Part shown: piece by piece, positions 27,253 through 36,758 of the stretch
Layout of the letters: each line of letters opens with the position of its first letter
Position numbering within the stretch: position 1 is the stretch's first letter
Origin: Pedobacter sp. KBW06
GTDB taxonomy: Bacteria > Bacteroidota > Bacteroidia > Sphingobacteriales > Sphingobacteriaceae
Assembly (NCBI RefSeq): GCF_003852525.1
Contig: NZ_QAJL01000001.1
Location: 606,983 to 670,982, forward strand
Length of the DNA stretch: 64,000 nt
Reading direction: 5' to 3'
Notes under the pieces: model-generated
Databases searched by the model: none
What the model was told of the DNA's origin: nothing
What the model saw: the letters and a program-made list of their open reading frames with translations, nothing else
Program-made: the position numbers and the translations under genes

Positions 27253-29397
27253 TTAATTGCTGGTCATTGCTTTAAAAACGATTTGATCAAGGGTATTGGG
27301 CTTTCCCTTTTCTGCCCTGGAAACCGATGTTTTTAACCTGCCATCAGCCCCTTTTGTAATGTTGATCTCCCTGAAACTGAAATCTCCCTTTTCATAGTTG
27401 AAACTCTCCCCGTCATCGTCATAAAGCAGGTATTTACCGGGTTTATTTCCATAATACCTGATCTCCAGGTTGATCTTGTCTGCAGGTTTCGGCGCATGCA
27501 TCAAAGCAGGGCCCATAGGGATGATCCCACCGTCTTTTACATATACCGGGATCTTGTCCAGTCCGGGAGTAACGGTAATCACTTCCCCCTCACCGGCATA
27601 TTTGCCGGTGTAAAAGTCAAACCATTTCCCTCTTGGCAGGATCACCGTTCTGCTGGATTTACCGGCAAACATCGGCGCCACCAGGAGGTATTCTCCGGCC
27701 ATGTACTGGTCTTTAACTTCTTTACTCACCGCCTCTACGTATGGGTTATCTTCCAGATTGCTGCTTTTCAGTTCCTTTTGCACTTCCGACAGGAAGCCCT
27801 CTTCGAGGTTCATCGCCCGGAATGGCGGAATTCCCTGAAAATGGTATTTCGCAAACTCGCTGTACCAGTAGGGCATCATTTGCATGCGCAGGATGGCCAT
27901 ATCTTTTACCTGTTGCTCTACTTCAGGATATGACCATGGTTTTGTTCCGCTGGACCAGGCATTGATCATCGCCATTGGCGAGAACACCACCGACTGCATC
28001 CTGCGCAGCCATTCCTCTCCCGTTTTCGAAGCCCTGGCTTCCGGAGTCCAGAGTACACCGGAAAAACTGCTGTTGATCAGCGCGGTGATAAAATCTTCAT
28101 GGTTATAATAATCGTTGTAAATCACATAAGGCAAGGCGGTTCCTCCTCCGTTGGAGGCGCGAACCAGGCCATAAGTACGCTGGTTCCGCTGATGAAAGAG
28201 CTCCGCGCTGTACCGTTGGATCAGCAGGCCATAGGTCTGACGCAGCTGTTCCGCACTCTTTCCCGAAGGAAAACTGGTCACATCCGGCCATAAATAATGG
28301 TCATAACCATCCACCTCGTCAAATTTATAGCCGCTCACGCCGAGCTCTACCTGCCCTTTTTTGAGCTGCCCGAACAGTATTGCCCTCGCCTCCGGCATGG
28401 TCAGGTCTGCCACAGCACCCAGCCATACGGTATGGTCGGCAGTATAAGGTTTTAGATCTTTATAGATTGATGCCACAGGAGACACATATGGATTGGTCCA
28501 TAAATTTAGCCTGATGCCCTTGCTGAGCATGTTTTTAACAAAACCGGCAGGGTCGGGATAGCGGCTTTTGTCCCATTCAAAAGTACAGGGATAAGCTTTG
28601 CTTTGCCAGCCTGGTTCCAGACCGATATAGTCCAGCGGGAAACCTTTATCCGCAAATGCTTTGGCTTCATTTTCTACTTCTGCTGAAGTATAGAGGGTTT
28701 TTACCCTTTGGGTAAATCCCAATCCCCAGCGTGGAGGCAAGGGGCCGCCGCCATTGAACAGGTTGTAACGGCTTACCGCATCCAAAGGTTTAGGGCCTGC
28801 AAAAACGTAGAATTCCACCCCTTCCGCAGGGACGAGGATTTCTACCGCATCCGAATAAGGACGGGAAGACCAGGTTTTATCGGTATTGCGGTCTTTCGCT
28901 TCCGGCGCGTCTTTGCTGTCCCTTCTTACCGCAGAACCGGCATAAACTTTCAGGTAACGCGCAGAATTGATGAATACACCATAGCCGTCAGAAGAGACAT
29001 AAAAAGGAGTCGGTGCATGGGTCCGGCCATTGTCTTTGCCTCCATAATGGTCTACATGCAGTTCGAGGATTTTCCCTCTCTGATGAACGGTTTGAAAGTT
29101 CAGTCCGAAGCCGTAAAGCTGTTCCTTTTTGGTCAGGGGGAAGCGGAGATAGGTTTTACCATCCTGGACTCTGGCCACAATTTCTTCTTTGATCAAAGGG
29201 AAACCGGCATCGCCAAGGCGTTTCAATCCATCCATTGCCGGACTTGCGCCGGAGGCGGTCAGCAGGTTATAGCTTTCCGGTTTGCCCACACTTCCTTTCC
29301 AGATTCCCGGGGCCACCTGTTCCCATTTAATCTCCTGCGCCCGGACCAGCAGGCCCGTCAATAAAAATACAGTGCAAATTAAGATCCTTTTATACAT
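27253..29397 (-). CDS. GH31 family glycoside hydrolase (alpha-galactosidase/xylosidase type)
   Basis: A 714-residue exported GH31 enzyme (signal to VRAQ). The order is N-terminal beta-sandwich, (beta/alpha)8 barrel from about residue 230, and C-terminal beta domains (PVYVKDGGIIPMGPAL). D360 in GYKFDEVDG is the expected nucleophile. At the acid/base loop, where most GH31 members have an Asp, the sequence reads FSGVLWTPEARAS with E453. The GH31 family includes alpha-glucosidases, alpha-xylosidases and bacterial alpha-galactosidases, one from Pedobacter; the altered loop disfavours a standard alpha-glucosidase. It follows GH95 by 4 bp and should remove an alpha-linked side sugar. Confidence 0.85.
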   Translation of the reverse strand: MYKRILICTVFLLTGLLVRAQEIKWEQVAPGIWKGSVGKPESYNLLTASGASPAMDGLKRLGDAGFPLIKEEIVARVQDGKTYLRFPLTKKEQLYGFGLNFQTVHQRGKILELHVDHYGGKDNGRTHAPTPFYVSSDGYGVFINSARYLKVYAGSAVRRDSKDAPEAKDRNTDKTWSSRPYSDAVEILVPAEGVEFYVFAGPKPLDAVSRYNLFNGGGPLPPRWGLGFTQRVKTLYTSAEVENEAKAFADKGFPLDYIGLEPGWQSKAYPCTFEWDKSRYPDPAGFVKNMLSKGIRLNLWTNPYVSPVASIYKDLKPYTADHTVWLGAVADLTMPEARAILFGQLKKGQVELGVSGYKFDEVDGYDHYLWPDVTSFPSGKSAEQLRQTYGLLIQRYSAELFHQRNQRTYGLVRASNGGGTALPYVIYNDYYNHEDFITALINSSFSGVLWTPEARASKTGEEWLRRMQSVVFSPMAMINAWSSGTKPWSYPEVEQQVKDMAILRMQMMPYWYSEFAKYHFQGIPPFRAMNLEEGFLSEVQKELKSSNLEDNPYVEAVSKEVKDQYMAGEYLLVAPMFAGKSSRTVILPRGKWFDFYTGKYAGEGEVITVTPGLDKIPVYVKDGGIIPMGPALMHAPKPADKINLEIRYYGNKPGKYLLYDDDGESFNYEKGDFSFREINITKGADGRLKTSVSRAEKGKPNTLDQIVFKAMTSN

Positions 29398-29401
29398 GAG
29401 C

Positions 29402-31972
29402 TTACAGGGCTATGATTTGATATGTTTTTCCTTTTTCCGTCTTGAAATCGAGCACAGATCCATGTCCGATGTCGAGTTTTTCCAGGCGTACTTTTGAATT
29501 GTTCTGATAGGGAGGCAAATAAGCCTGTTGTGTAAGGAGGTTGCTGTTTACTCCTTCGGCATCTTTTCCGCTCGCAGCAAGCACTTTTCCATTGACATCA
29601 AGCACTTTAACAGGCTGTAAAGTTCTCAGTCTGCAATTCCCTCCTATTTCTGATTTGAGCATTGCCGATACCAGTTTTCCTTTTTTCCAGCTGATGTCTG
29701 CCACAAAATTCCCCCGGGCTTTGATGCCCTGAATGCGGCCTTCCTGCCAGGCTTCCGGTAATGCAGGCAATAAACTGATCATACCATCCTGACTTTGCAG
29801 CAGCATTTCGGTGATTCCTGCGGTAGCACCAAAATTACCGTCGATCTGGAATGGAGGATGCGCATCAAATAAGTTCGGATAGGTTCCTCCCCCGCTCATT
29901 TGCGCTTTGGTTAAGGTCGGATCGATATAAGTAAAGGCATCTTCCAGAATTTTGTAGGCATGGTTGCCATCCTGTAACCTTGCCCACCAGTTGATTTTCC
30001 AGGCCATAGACCATCCTGTGCTCACATCTCCCCTGAAGATGAGGCTTTGTCTCGCCGCACTTGCCAGCTCGGGAGTTCCAAAAACGGAAATCTGGTTGCC
30101 GGGAAACAGGCTGAACAAATGGGAAATATGGCGGTGTGTATCTTTTGGATCGTCCCAATCCCGGAACCATTCCTGTACCTGTCCATACTGACCGATATGA
30201 AAAGGGTATAATTTTTCCCGTGCAGCACTCAGTTCTGTCCTGAATGCGGCATCTATATTTAAAGCCTCAGTAGTCCGGATTAAGTCCGTAAACAATTGTC
30301 TGAGGATCGACATGTCCATTGTTGAAGCTTTGGAAAGCTGGTATTCTTTGCCCTGAATTTTAACGGTATTCTCGGGCGAAGTGGAAGGACTGGTAACCAG
30401 GTAACCAGTCTGCTCATCCCTGATTAACCATTGCAGCATAAATTCAGCAGCACCTTTCATGAGCGGATAAGCGGTTTGTTTTAAAAACACCTTATCGCCG
30501 GTAAACTGATAATGTTCAAACAGATGGGTACTGAACCAGGCGCCACTCATCGGCCATGCCGACCATCGTGGCATTCCCTTAGGGTCCCAGTCGTAACCTC
30601 CGGGGGGAGAAGTTTTGGCCCAAAGGTCTGAATTGTGGTGTGCTACCCATCCTTTATCGATGTTGTAGTTTACTTTTGCCGTCTTTGCACCGTTTACTGC
30701 CAGCTCCTTCATAAAGTCGAACAGCGGCTGATGGCATTCGGAAAGGTTGGCATTTTCGGCCAGCCAGTAATTCATTTCGGTATTGATATTGGTGGTATAA
30801 TTGCTTCCCCATGGTGGTTGTACAAGGTCGTTCCAGATCCCCTGAAGGTTGGAAGGCCTCGATCCCGGCCGGGAAGCAGCGATCATTAAATACCGGCCAA
30901 ACTGATAATATAAGGCTTGTAATCCCTGATCATTTTTAGTTTTTGCATATTGTTTCAGGCGTTGATCTGTGGTTTGCTTTTCGGCAAGCGGGTTGGGATG
31001 AAGTTCAAATTTAACGCGGTTAAACAAAGCCTGGTAATCTTTGATGTGTTCGGATTTTAAAGTTTCAAAACTTTTAGAAAACACGCGGTTCATATTTGCC
31101 AGCGTTTCTATAGCCGGATTTTTACCTTGCAATCCGGGAGATTTATCAAAGCCATTGAAACTTGTCGCCTCGGTAAGATAGATGGTCACTGCATTGGCAT
31201 TTTTAACGACCAGCTGATCTCCGGATCCGCTGAGGGAACCTCCTTCATTTTTGATCCTTAACCGGATCTCAAAGCTCATCCCCTCCTGCTCATCATACTC
31301 CACCTGTTTGGGTTCATAATCCCGGTTGGCGACAAACTTCGGGGCTTTTCCTTTCAGCAACAGCTCATTGCTTCCTGAGCTGTTGGTTTTAAACCTCAGC
31401 TTGCTGATCAGTCCGGCATTGAAGCTAATGGAACCCGGTTTATTGGCTGTAATCCTCATCATCAATGCCTTGCCCGGAAAGCTGGTAAAGACCTCTCTTT
31501 TATAAGAGACTCCTTTTAATGTATAGTTTAGGGTAGAAATGGCATTCTGAAGGTTCAAATCTCTTTGGTAACTTTCGGGAATGCTGTCCTGCGGGTTAAA
31601 CTGAAAGAACAGTTCTCCCAGAGGAAGGTACCTCGCTGAATACGGCCCCTGCATTTTCTTCCAGAGTACCGCTGCTTCATCATATTTACCTTCTTCAATT
31701 GCTTTTCTAACCTCCGGAAGGACTTTAGGTCCGTTTGTATTGTTCCCCGGATCAGGAAAACCCGACCATAAGGTATTGTCATTTAAAGCAATGCGCTCCC
31801 TGCCCACGCGGCCATAAACCATTGCTCCTGTTTTCCCATTCCCCAAAGGCAGGGCTTCCTCCCATACTTTCGCAGGGCGGTCATACCATAGCCTGAGGGG
31901 ACCATTGTTTTGCGCATCGGCATTTACACTGATGAATACGGCTCCTAATAACAAAAACTGGGTAAATTTCAT
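29402..31972 (-). CDS. GH95 alpha-L-fucosidase/alpha-L-galactosidase (first copy)
   Basis: An 856-residue exported enzyme (signal to NADAQ). The start of the mature protein, [20 protein letters not shown], and NDNTLWSGFPDPGNN are GH95 hallmarks. NTEMNYWLAENANLSE in the barrel holds the conserved Asn residues that activate water, SPENT contains the acid E534, and QIDGNFGATAGITEML contains D711. The order is N-terminal beta domain, helical barrel and C-terminal beta domain. GH95 inverts alpha-1,2-L-fucosyl or alpha-L-galactosyl linkages; substrate choice within the family cannot be settled by eye. Gaps to neighbours are 4 and 9 bp. A diverged second copy is at 58737-61196. Confidence 0.93.
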   Translation of the reverse strand: MKFTQFLLLGAVFISVNADAQNNGPLRLWYDRPAKVWEEALPLGNGKTGAMVYGRVGRERIALNDNTLWSGFPDPGNNTNGPKVLPEVRKAIEEGKYDEAAVLWKKMQGPYSARYLPLGELFFQFNPQDSIPESYQRDLNLQNAISTLNYTLKGVSYKREVFTSFPGKALMMRITANKPGSISFNAGLISKLRFKTNSSGSNELLLKGKAPKFVANRDYEPKQVEYDEQEGMSFEIRLRIKNEGGSLSGSGDQLVVKNANAVTIYLTEATSFNGFDKSPGLQGKNPAIETLANMNRVFSKSFETLKSEHIKDYQALFNRVKFELHPNPLAEKQTTDQRLKQYAKTKNDQGLQALYYQFGRYLMIAASRPGSRPSNLQGIWNDLVQPPWGSNYTTNINTEMNYWLAENANLSECHQPLFDFMKELAVNGAKTAKVNYNIDKGWVAHHNSDLWAKTSPPGGYDWDPKGMPRWSAWPMSGAWFSTHLFEHYQFTGDKVFLKQTAYPLMKGAAEFMLQWLIRDEQTGYLVTSPSTSPENTVKIQGKEYQLSKASTMDMSILRQLFTDLIRTTEALNIDAAFRTELSAAREKLYPFHIGQYGQVQEWFRDWDDPKDTHRHISHLFSLFPGNQISVFGTPELASAARQSLIFRGDVSTGWSMAWKINWWARLQDGNHAYKILEDAFTYIDPTLTKAQMSGGGTYPNLFDAHPPFQIDGNFGATAGITEMLLQSQDGMISLLPALPEAWQEGRIQGIKARGNFVADISWKKGKLVSAMLKSEIGGNCRLRTLQPVKVLDVNGKVLAASGKDAEGVNSNLLTQQAYLPPYQNNSKVRLEKLDIGHGSVLDFKTEKGKTYQIIAL

Positions 31973-31981
31973 TTCAAATCT

Positions 31982-34435
31982 TTAAAGTTCAATAAATGTG
32001 GAGGGCAGGCCATCGGCTTTTACACTTGCCACGCTCTTTCCATTATTTAGTTTGATGCTGATCTCAGCACGACCATTTCCTACCTGCACTTTGCGCGAAC
32101 CACGGGCAGTACCCTGATCATCGATCAGTTTGCCATCACCGGTCAGGCCGAAACTGATGTAATTTTGTGCATCCAGACATAACACATTGTTCTTGTCCAG
32201 GATTTTCACGCGGATCAGGGCAATCCCATCTTTTTCCGAGACTTTCTCCAGGATCATTTTTGCAGGTTTATCCCATTTTGCAGTCTGGTATTCCTGGGTA
32301 ATCTCGTCGGTAAATACTTTACCATTTTTCTTACCTACTGCTTTGATGGTATTTTTGCCTTCATTGAAACTGACCATCCACCTCAATCCCGCTGCCGGGA
32401 AGTCCTGCGAATCGCGTTTCTTTTTGCCCAGGCTTTTGCCGTTCAGGAACAGCTCTACTTCATCCAGGTTGGCGTATACTTTGATCATTTTCTGCTCATC
32501 CGCATTTCCCCACCTTACCGGCCATGAATGCCCGTAGATGTGAACCATGGGTTCGCTGGTCCAGTACGACTGGAATACGTAATACGCTTCTTTTTTGGTA
32601 AAGTCACGCTCAATCACCCCTTTCTGGTTCATATACGGTACCGGATTGTCCGGGCGTACGGGTGTAGAAAAGTCTTTAAAAGGCCAATAGGCTGCTCCGG
32701 TTAACCAGAGCATGGTTTCCTGCTCTTTTAAATGCCAGTCGATGAGGTTAACGATATAACTTTCACTCCAGTCGCCATCTTTAGATACACGCGCACTTCC
32801 CCCAAACAGGGAAGCATCTCCTGCCCTTTCATCTGCTCCTTTGCCTGTTTTCACCTGGCTCAAAGCATTGTCCGGGTTTTCAGAATGTCTGCCGGCATGG
32901 CTGTCACCACCCCATTCTACATGGAAAAAATGATCTACCTTATCAAATTCTGTTTTGGAAACCTCTTTATATTCCGTATAAATTCCACGGTACCATCCTG
33001 CCCAGATGGAAGGAGAATAGACATCTACGATGTCTTTACAGAAATCACATCTTCTGATCGCTGTTTTTCTGGATGGGTCCAGGCGATGAGAAAGGTCGTT
33101 CAGCTCTTTCATAAACTCCCTGATCTTATGCTGATCAAATTCGCTGAAATCTCCCGGCCAGTCGTTTTCATTTCCCATTCCCCAGATGATGATCGAAGGA
33201 TGGTTATAATGTTGCTCCACCATATTGGTCAACATGGTACGTGCCTGATTTTTATAGGATTCTCCACCCAAGCCGCCCCTGCACCATGGAATTTCTTCCC
33301 AGACCAGGATGCCCAGGCTGTCGCAAAGCTCAAGTACAATTCTGGACTGCTGATAATGTCCAAGGCGGATAAAGTTGACCCCCATATTTTTCATCAGCAC
33401 CATTTCCTCGCGGATCTGGTCCTCTGTCATGGCTGCCGCTACCCCTGCATGGTCTTCATGGCGATGTGTTCCCCTTAACAGGAGCCTTTTGCCATTGAGC
33501 AGAAATGGTCCTTTTTTAACGAATTCAAAGTTTCTGAAGCCCACTTTTTCTTTGTGGACTGCCCATTCTCCGTTGGCAAGAATGCTCGTTTCTACGGTAT
33601 AAAGGTTTGGATTTTCCGTCGACCATAATTTCGGATTCTTTACCGTCGTTTCCCAAAGGTCTTTGGTTCCATAAAATGCTTTTAGTTCTTTCTTCCAGCT
33701 GCCGACTAATTTTCCCTGAGGGTCTTTTACTTCGATCTTAACCAATACCGTATCTACGCCATCGGGGTTCCATAACCTGGAAGCGATTTTTAGCTGTCCG
33801 AGACTGCCTTTCACATCCACACTTGCAGTGGCAAAGACCTTTTCTGCGGAAACCTGTGGGGCATAAACCAGGTTTAAGTACCGGTATAAACCACCATAGA
33901 TGTTAAAATCAGAAAGGTCTGAAGGGATCATTTCCAGGTCCCTGGAATTATCACAACGGATTTCCAAAGGGATTTTCCCCTTAAACTGCTTTTGAAACAA
34001 AGGATTTTTACGGAAAGCCTCCACTGCAGCGGTAATGTCTGCAGTCCATTCGTCGTAACCTCCTACATGTTCCGCTACTTTCACATCATAGATATAGACC
34101 TGTGTTTTTTGTCCGGAACCTTCAAAGTGAAGGAGTGTGCGGCCATTCTTATAGGGGTTGTTTACCGTTAGCTGGCTGCGATACCATCCTGGTCCCTGAT
34201 AATAGTTCAGATCCGGGTCCACGGCATCTGTCGCATTGAAACAATGCGGCAGACTGACGTTTTCCCATAAAGGTACACTTTCCGGATTTCCTGCTTTCAC
34301 AGGCCTGATGGCTTCATAAATACCACCCAGGTCACCTTTCAGATATTCCCAGTTTTGCGTTAAACGTTGGGTTTGTTGTGCTCGTAAATGACTAAAAAGG
34401 ATCGTGCAAAAAAGGGCTAAAATTAGTTTTCTCAT
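31982..34435 (-). CDS. GH2 family beta-glycosidase (beta-galactosidase-like)
   Basis: An 817-residue exported GH2 enzyme (signal to LRAQ). The sugar-binding, immunoglobulin-like and TIM-barrel domains appear in order, followed by two C-terminal beta domains. The acid/base is E423 in WGMGNENDW and the nucleophile is E507 in FFHVEWGGDSHAGRHSE. The family covers beta-galactosidases, beta-glucuronidases and others; beta-galactosidase is the default guess, not established. The product should act on oligosaccharides imported by the SusCD pair upstream. Its start codon overlaps the last 4 bp of the fasciclin-like gene, showing tight translational coupling. Confidence 0.9.
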   Translation of the reverse strand: MRKLILALFCTILFSHLRAQQTQRLTQNWEYLKGDLGGIYEAIRPVKAGNPESVPLWENVSLPHCFNATDAVDPDLNYYQGPGWYRSQLTVNNPYKNGRTLLHFEGSGQKTQVYIYDVKVAEHVGGYDEWTADITAAVEAFRKNPLFQKQFKGKIPLEIRCDNSRDLEMIPSDLSDFNIYGGLYRYLNLVYAPQVSAEKVFATASVDVKGSLGQLKIASRLWNPDGVDTVLVKIEVKDPQGKLVGSWKKELKAFYGTKDLWETTVKNPKLWSTENPNLYTVETSILANGEWAVHKEKVGFRNFEFVKKGPFLLNGKRLLLRGTHRHEDHAGVAAAMTEDQIREEMVLMKNMGVNFIRLGHYQQSRIVLELCDSLGILVWEEIPWCRGGLGGESYKNQARTMLTNMVEQHYNHPSIIIWGMGNENDWPGDFSEFDQHKIREFMKELNDLSHRLDPSRKTAIRRCDFCKDIVDVYSPSIWAGWYRGIYTEYKEVSKTEFDKVDHFFHVEWGGDSHAGRHSENPDNALSQVKTGKGADERAGDASLFGGSARVSKDGDWSESYIVNLIDWHLKEQETMLWLTGAAYWPFKDFSTPVRPDNPVPYMNQKGVIERDFTKKEAYYVFQSYWTSEPMVHIYGHSWPVRWGNADEQKMIKVYANLDEVELFLNGKSLGKKKRDSQDFPAAGLRWMVSFNEGKNTIKAVGKKNGKVFTDEITQEYQTAKWDKPAKMILEKVSEKDGIALIRVKILDKNNVLCLDAQNYISFGLTGDGKLIDDQGTARGSRKVQVGNGRAEISIKLNNGKSVASVKADGLPSTFIEL

Positions 34436-35193
34436 AGAGGTTTCGGTAATCTGTAAGGATAGATAGTCGCTCCATAAACATGAACGATAGCATTGGTAGC
34501 GATGTAACCACCGGACCTGTTTTTAGTTTTGTCGTTGATCATGATCGGCGCCAGGTCATCATTGTTCACGATTCTCAGTTCCATTTTTCCTTCCTGATCA
34601 AAGCCGGTTCCGTTGTTAAAATAGCCGAGAAGAGATTTTTTGCTGGCGATACTTGCCGGAGGCAGCATCGTTTGCACCACCATATTGTCCAATGCGATGT
34701 TGTTAAAGTTGTAGGTACCCTGGATCATCAGGTACAGAAAAAAGTTTTTGACATCTTCTTTAGGATAATCTTCCCATTTTTCGGCGATCCTGGTCGGTGG
34801 CAATCCTGTTGTCGGATTTACCGGTCCTGTGACGATGGGGAAATCTACCCATAAACCGGCAGATGTTTTTTTGGTTTTTGAATCGTATACCCTAACGGCA
34901 TCATTGTGCAGAAAAATGAAGGTCATCCCCTGCTTTTCATAAGCTGCAAGGTCGATTCCTGCATAGTCAAGCCCTTTCCTCATCCATTTGAAAACCGTAT
35001 CCTTTGTGTTGGTCGCGGATTCATAAGAGCGGCTTTCTAAAAACTCTCTGGCGGTGATGTTGATGTGCGGGTCCAGCGTTTTATGTTCGTAATCGTATTT
35101 CTTTTGCAACTCCATATCGAATAATGTACATCCCGATAATGGCAGCAACAATAAAAAGGCATACCTTTTCAATATTAATCTGATCGTATTCAT
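34432..35193 (-). CDS. Fasciclin-like surface lipoprotein downstream of SusD
   Basis: A 253-residue lipoprotein (LLLPLSGC lipobox at about residue 22). The C-terminal part resembles a fasciclin domain: residues before the end read GGYIATNAIVHVYGATIYPY, like the TNGVIHVID strand of that fold, and MTFIFLHNDAVRVY resembles the early ITVFAPTNDAF segment. It lies exactly where PULs encode extra surface glycan-binding proteins (SusE/SusF position), 10 bp after SusD. A glycan-binding or adhesion role at the cell surface is therefore likely but inferred. Confidence 0.7.
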   Translation of the reverse strand: MNTIRLILKRYAFLLLLPLSGCTLFDMELQKKYDYEHKTLDPHINITAREFLESRSYESATNTKDTVFKWMRKGLDYAGIDLAAYEKQGMTFIFLHNDAVRVYDSKTKKTSAGLWVDFPIVTGPVNPTTGLPPTRIAEKWEDYPKEDVKNFFLYLMIQGTYNFNNIALDNMVVQTMLPPASIASKKSLLGYFNNGTGFDQEGKMELRIVNNDDLAPIMINDKTKNRSGGYIATNAIVHVYGATIYPYRLPKPL

Positions 35194-35203
35194 AATGCTA
35201 TTT

Positions 35204-36754
35204 TTAATCTGTATAACCAGGGTTTTGAATTAATTTTCTGTTGGAGTTCAATACATTTCTGTGGATTGGCCAGTAGGCTTTGGTTTCCGGATTCAGGAAA
35301 CCAGGGGCTTCCAGATTTCCTGCCGCAAGTTGCCTTCTTTTAAGAATCGGGTCCATCACTTCTTTCACTTTATTGGTCCGCACCAGGTCAAACCATCTTT
35401 TGCCCTCACCGAAAAGCTCGAGTTGTCTTTCGTTCAGAATTGCATTTTCCATCGCCGTTTGGTTGGAAACCAACGGATCACTGGCCAGGTATTCCGGCAC
35501 CATTGCCCTTTTGCGGATAAAGTTCAGGTACTTTAATGCACCTGCAAGGTCGCCACTGCCATTCAATGCTTCCGCGTACAAGAGATACATATCTCCGAGG
35601 CGGTACATCGTCAGGTAGACCGGTAAATACTGATTACTTGCAGGAAAGAGGTCTGCAGCTGTTGGTGCGGCGGCTGTAGGATACCATTTCAGGAAGCGGT
35701 CCCGGTTTGGTTTCGGCTGTGCAACAAATACATCCGCCGTTTGTCTTGGTCTGATGTCGGTAGACCTTGTGGTCGCCGACTGAGGCTGGAACCAGGTGGC
35801 CCAGATGCCCTCGTCTATGCTGATCTGTTTATTGTTATTGGTCCATGAGGTTTGCATACAGGCACAGCCATTCTTTAAGAAGTCCCAGTGAATGCTCCAG
35901 ATGGTCTCATTGCTCGTTGCAGGTGCTGCGAACAGGGTCTTCCAGCTTGCCGAAGGTTGAAGATTGGCCTCACTTACTCCTGCATATGCCGTACCCAATG
36001 GTCCTTTTGCAGCAAAGAGGTTCTTGATCCATTTGATGGCATTCGGATAATCTTTCTTCCACATATATACATCTGCAAGTGTGGCGCAAATGGCAGCCTC
36101 TCCGATATTGTATACCACAGGTTTTGATCCTTTCACCACCAGGCTATAGGCTTTTTCCAGATCCGGGATGATCACCTGAGAAATGATCTTGTCTTTGGAT
36201 TCTCTCGGGAAATTTGCCGACTCCGCAATGTCAAGATAAGGCTCCAGTCTGATCGGGGCATCTCCCCAAACGCGAACCAGGTAAAAATAACTCACTGCAC
36301 GCATGGCATAGGCCTGGGAAAGATAACTGTCCGACAATGCGGGGGTCAGGGTAACATCCAGGCTGGCGGCCTGAGGCATAAATTTGATTGTGCTGTTTGC
36401 CCTGCCAATTACGGCATAAAGGCCAGTCCAGTCTGAAAACTGATTCGTCGGTGTCAGGCCGTTCAAAGCAATTTCATCTACGTAATCTTTGGTATAGGCC
36501 AGGAAGCGGTCAAAATTATCGGCGCGGTATTCGCCCCAATAAAGGTATTTTTCAGTGTACTGGCTATTTCCCACCATTTCCTGCTGAAACTGGGCATAAA
36601 CCCCTGCCAGAGAGGCTTCCATATCGTACCTGTTTTTATAAAAATCACCGATCCCCACCTGCGCCAAAGGTTTCTCCGTTAAAAATTTCTTACAACTGCC
36701 CATCGAAAGCACTGTAGCTAAGGCAGATATCGCGATTAACTTTCTCGTTTTCAT
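35204..36754 (-). CDS. susD: SusD-like surface glycan-binding lipoprotein
   Basis: A 516-residue lipoprotein; the lipobox MGSC is followed by KKFLTEKPLAQVG, a classic SusD start. Tetratricopeptide-like helices follow, with AMRAVSYFYLVRVWGDAPI and LNFIRKRAMVPEY, and the C-terminal segment AILNERQLELFGEGKRWFDLVRTNK is diagnostic of the RagB/SusD family. The protein should cap the SusC barrel at the cell surface and deliver oligosaccharides to it. It follows SusC by 4 bp. Confidence 0.95.
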   Translation of the reverse strand: MKTRKLIAISALATVLSMGSCKKFLTEKPLAQVGIGDFYKNRYDMEASLAGVYAQFQQEMVGNSQYTEKYLYWGEYRADNFDRFLAYTKDYVDEIALNGLTPTNQFSDWTGLYAVIGRANSTIKFMPQAASLDVTLTPALSDSYLSQAYAMRAVSYFYLVRVWGDAPIRLEPYLDIAESANFPRESKDKIISQVIIPDLEKAYSLVVKGSKPVVYNIGEAAICATLADVYMWKKDYPNAIKWIKNLFAAKGPLGTAYAGVSEANLQPSASWKTLFAAPATSNETIWSIHWDFLKNGCACMQTSWTNNNKQISIDEGIWATWFQPQSATTRSTDIRPRQTADVFVAQPKPNRDRFLKWYPTAAAPTAADLFPASNQYLPVYLTMYRLGDMYLLYAEALNGSGDLAGALKYLNFIRKRAMVPEYLASDPLVSNQTAMENAILNERQLELFGEGKRWFDLVRTNKVKEVMDPILKRRQLAAGNLEAPGFLNPETKAYWPIHRNVLNSNRKLIQNPGYTD

Positions 36755-36758
36755 CTTA

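Noticed and set aside
32732..33478. A 248-residue open frame on the plus strand opposite GH2
   Set aside because: It overlaps the GH2 catalytic domain, including both catalytic glutamates, and has no domain of its own.
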